From Deltaproteobacteria bacterium (GTDB taxonomy: Bacteria; Desulfobacterota; Desulfobacteria; Desulfobacterales; C00003060): a stretch of 5,697 bases of DNA. The notes beneath the pieces were generated by a model. The model saw only the letters and a program-made list of their open reading frames with translations. It had not been told where the DNA came from and searched no databases. Every line of letters begins with the position of its first letter. Within the stretch, counting starts at the first letter, position 1. The stretch covers positions 1-5,697 of the forward strand of contig QMMV01000148.1 in assembly GCA_003647435.1 (NCBI GenBank), read 5' to 3'. A program made the position numbers and the translations under genes. This document shows positions 5,682 to 5,697 of this stretch, piece by piece.

Positions 5682-5697
5682 TATCCTGGATATTCAC

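Noticed and set aside
1..5697. A complete transposon or insertion sequence with inverted ends
   Set aside because: No transposase, integrase or target-site duplication is visible, and the genes inside include housekeeping genes (gatA, mutL).

Overview
The window looks like a bacterial chromosomal segment of moderate GC content. It carries four co-directional plus-strand genes set between two repeat-rich, AT-richer flanks. The gene content suggests a Gram-negative anaerobe, possibly of the Desulfobacterota/Deltaproteobacteria. The reasons are an endonuclease-type MutL (so no MutH is expected), a GatCAB amidotransferase subunit, and a cobalamin-binding-type radical SAM enzyme. The taxonomic placement is inference from protein style and is only moderately secure.

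Layout. Positions 1-389 are non-coding and hold a large imperfect palindrome (1-182) plus several diverged copies of one repeat module. Next comes gatA (390-1847), complete, encoding the glutamine amidase subunit of the tRNA-dependent amidotransferase; gatB and gatC are not in the window. A 280-base gap (1848-2127) has no gene that I can see but has small symmetric sequences near its right end. A compact likely operon follows: a 63-residue protein of unknown function (2128-2319), mutL (2323-4059) and a B12-binding-domain radical SAM protein (4066-5415), with gaps of only 3 and 6 bases. Positions 5416-5697 are again non-coding and hold an inverted copy of the left repeat module plus a further fragment.

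How the genes fit together. GatA acts in making Gln-tRNA and/or Asn-tRNA. MutL acts in DNA mismatch repair and here carries both the ATPase and the metal-dependent nicking domain. The radical SAM protein has no obvious link to either. The tight spacing suggests that the small protein, MutL and the radical SAM enzyme are co-transcribed and translationally coupled.

The most unusual structure is the repeat family. One ~120-base module occurs in full at 126-242 (plus) and 5562-5681 (minus), with partial copies at 1-54, 251-305, 328-360 and 5483-5512. The two full copies are inverted relative to each other and bracket all four genes. There is no transposase in view, so a dispersed REP/BIME-like or MITE-like intergenic repeat is more likely than a complete transposon.
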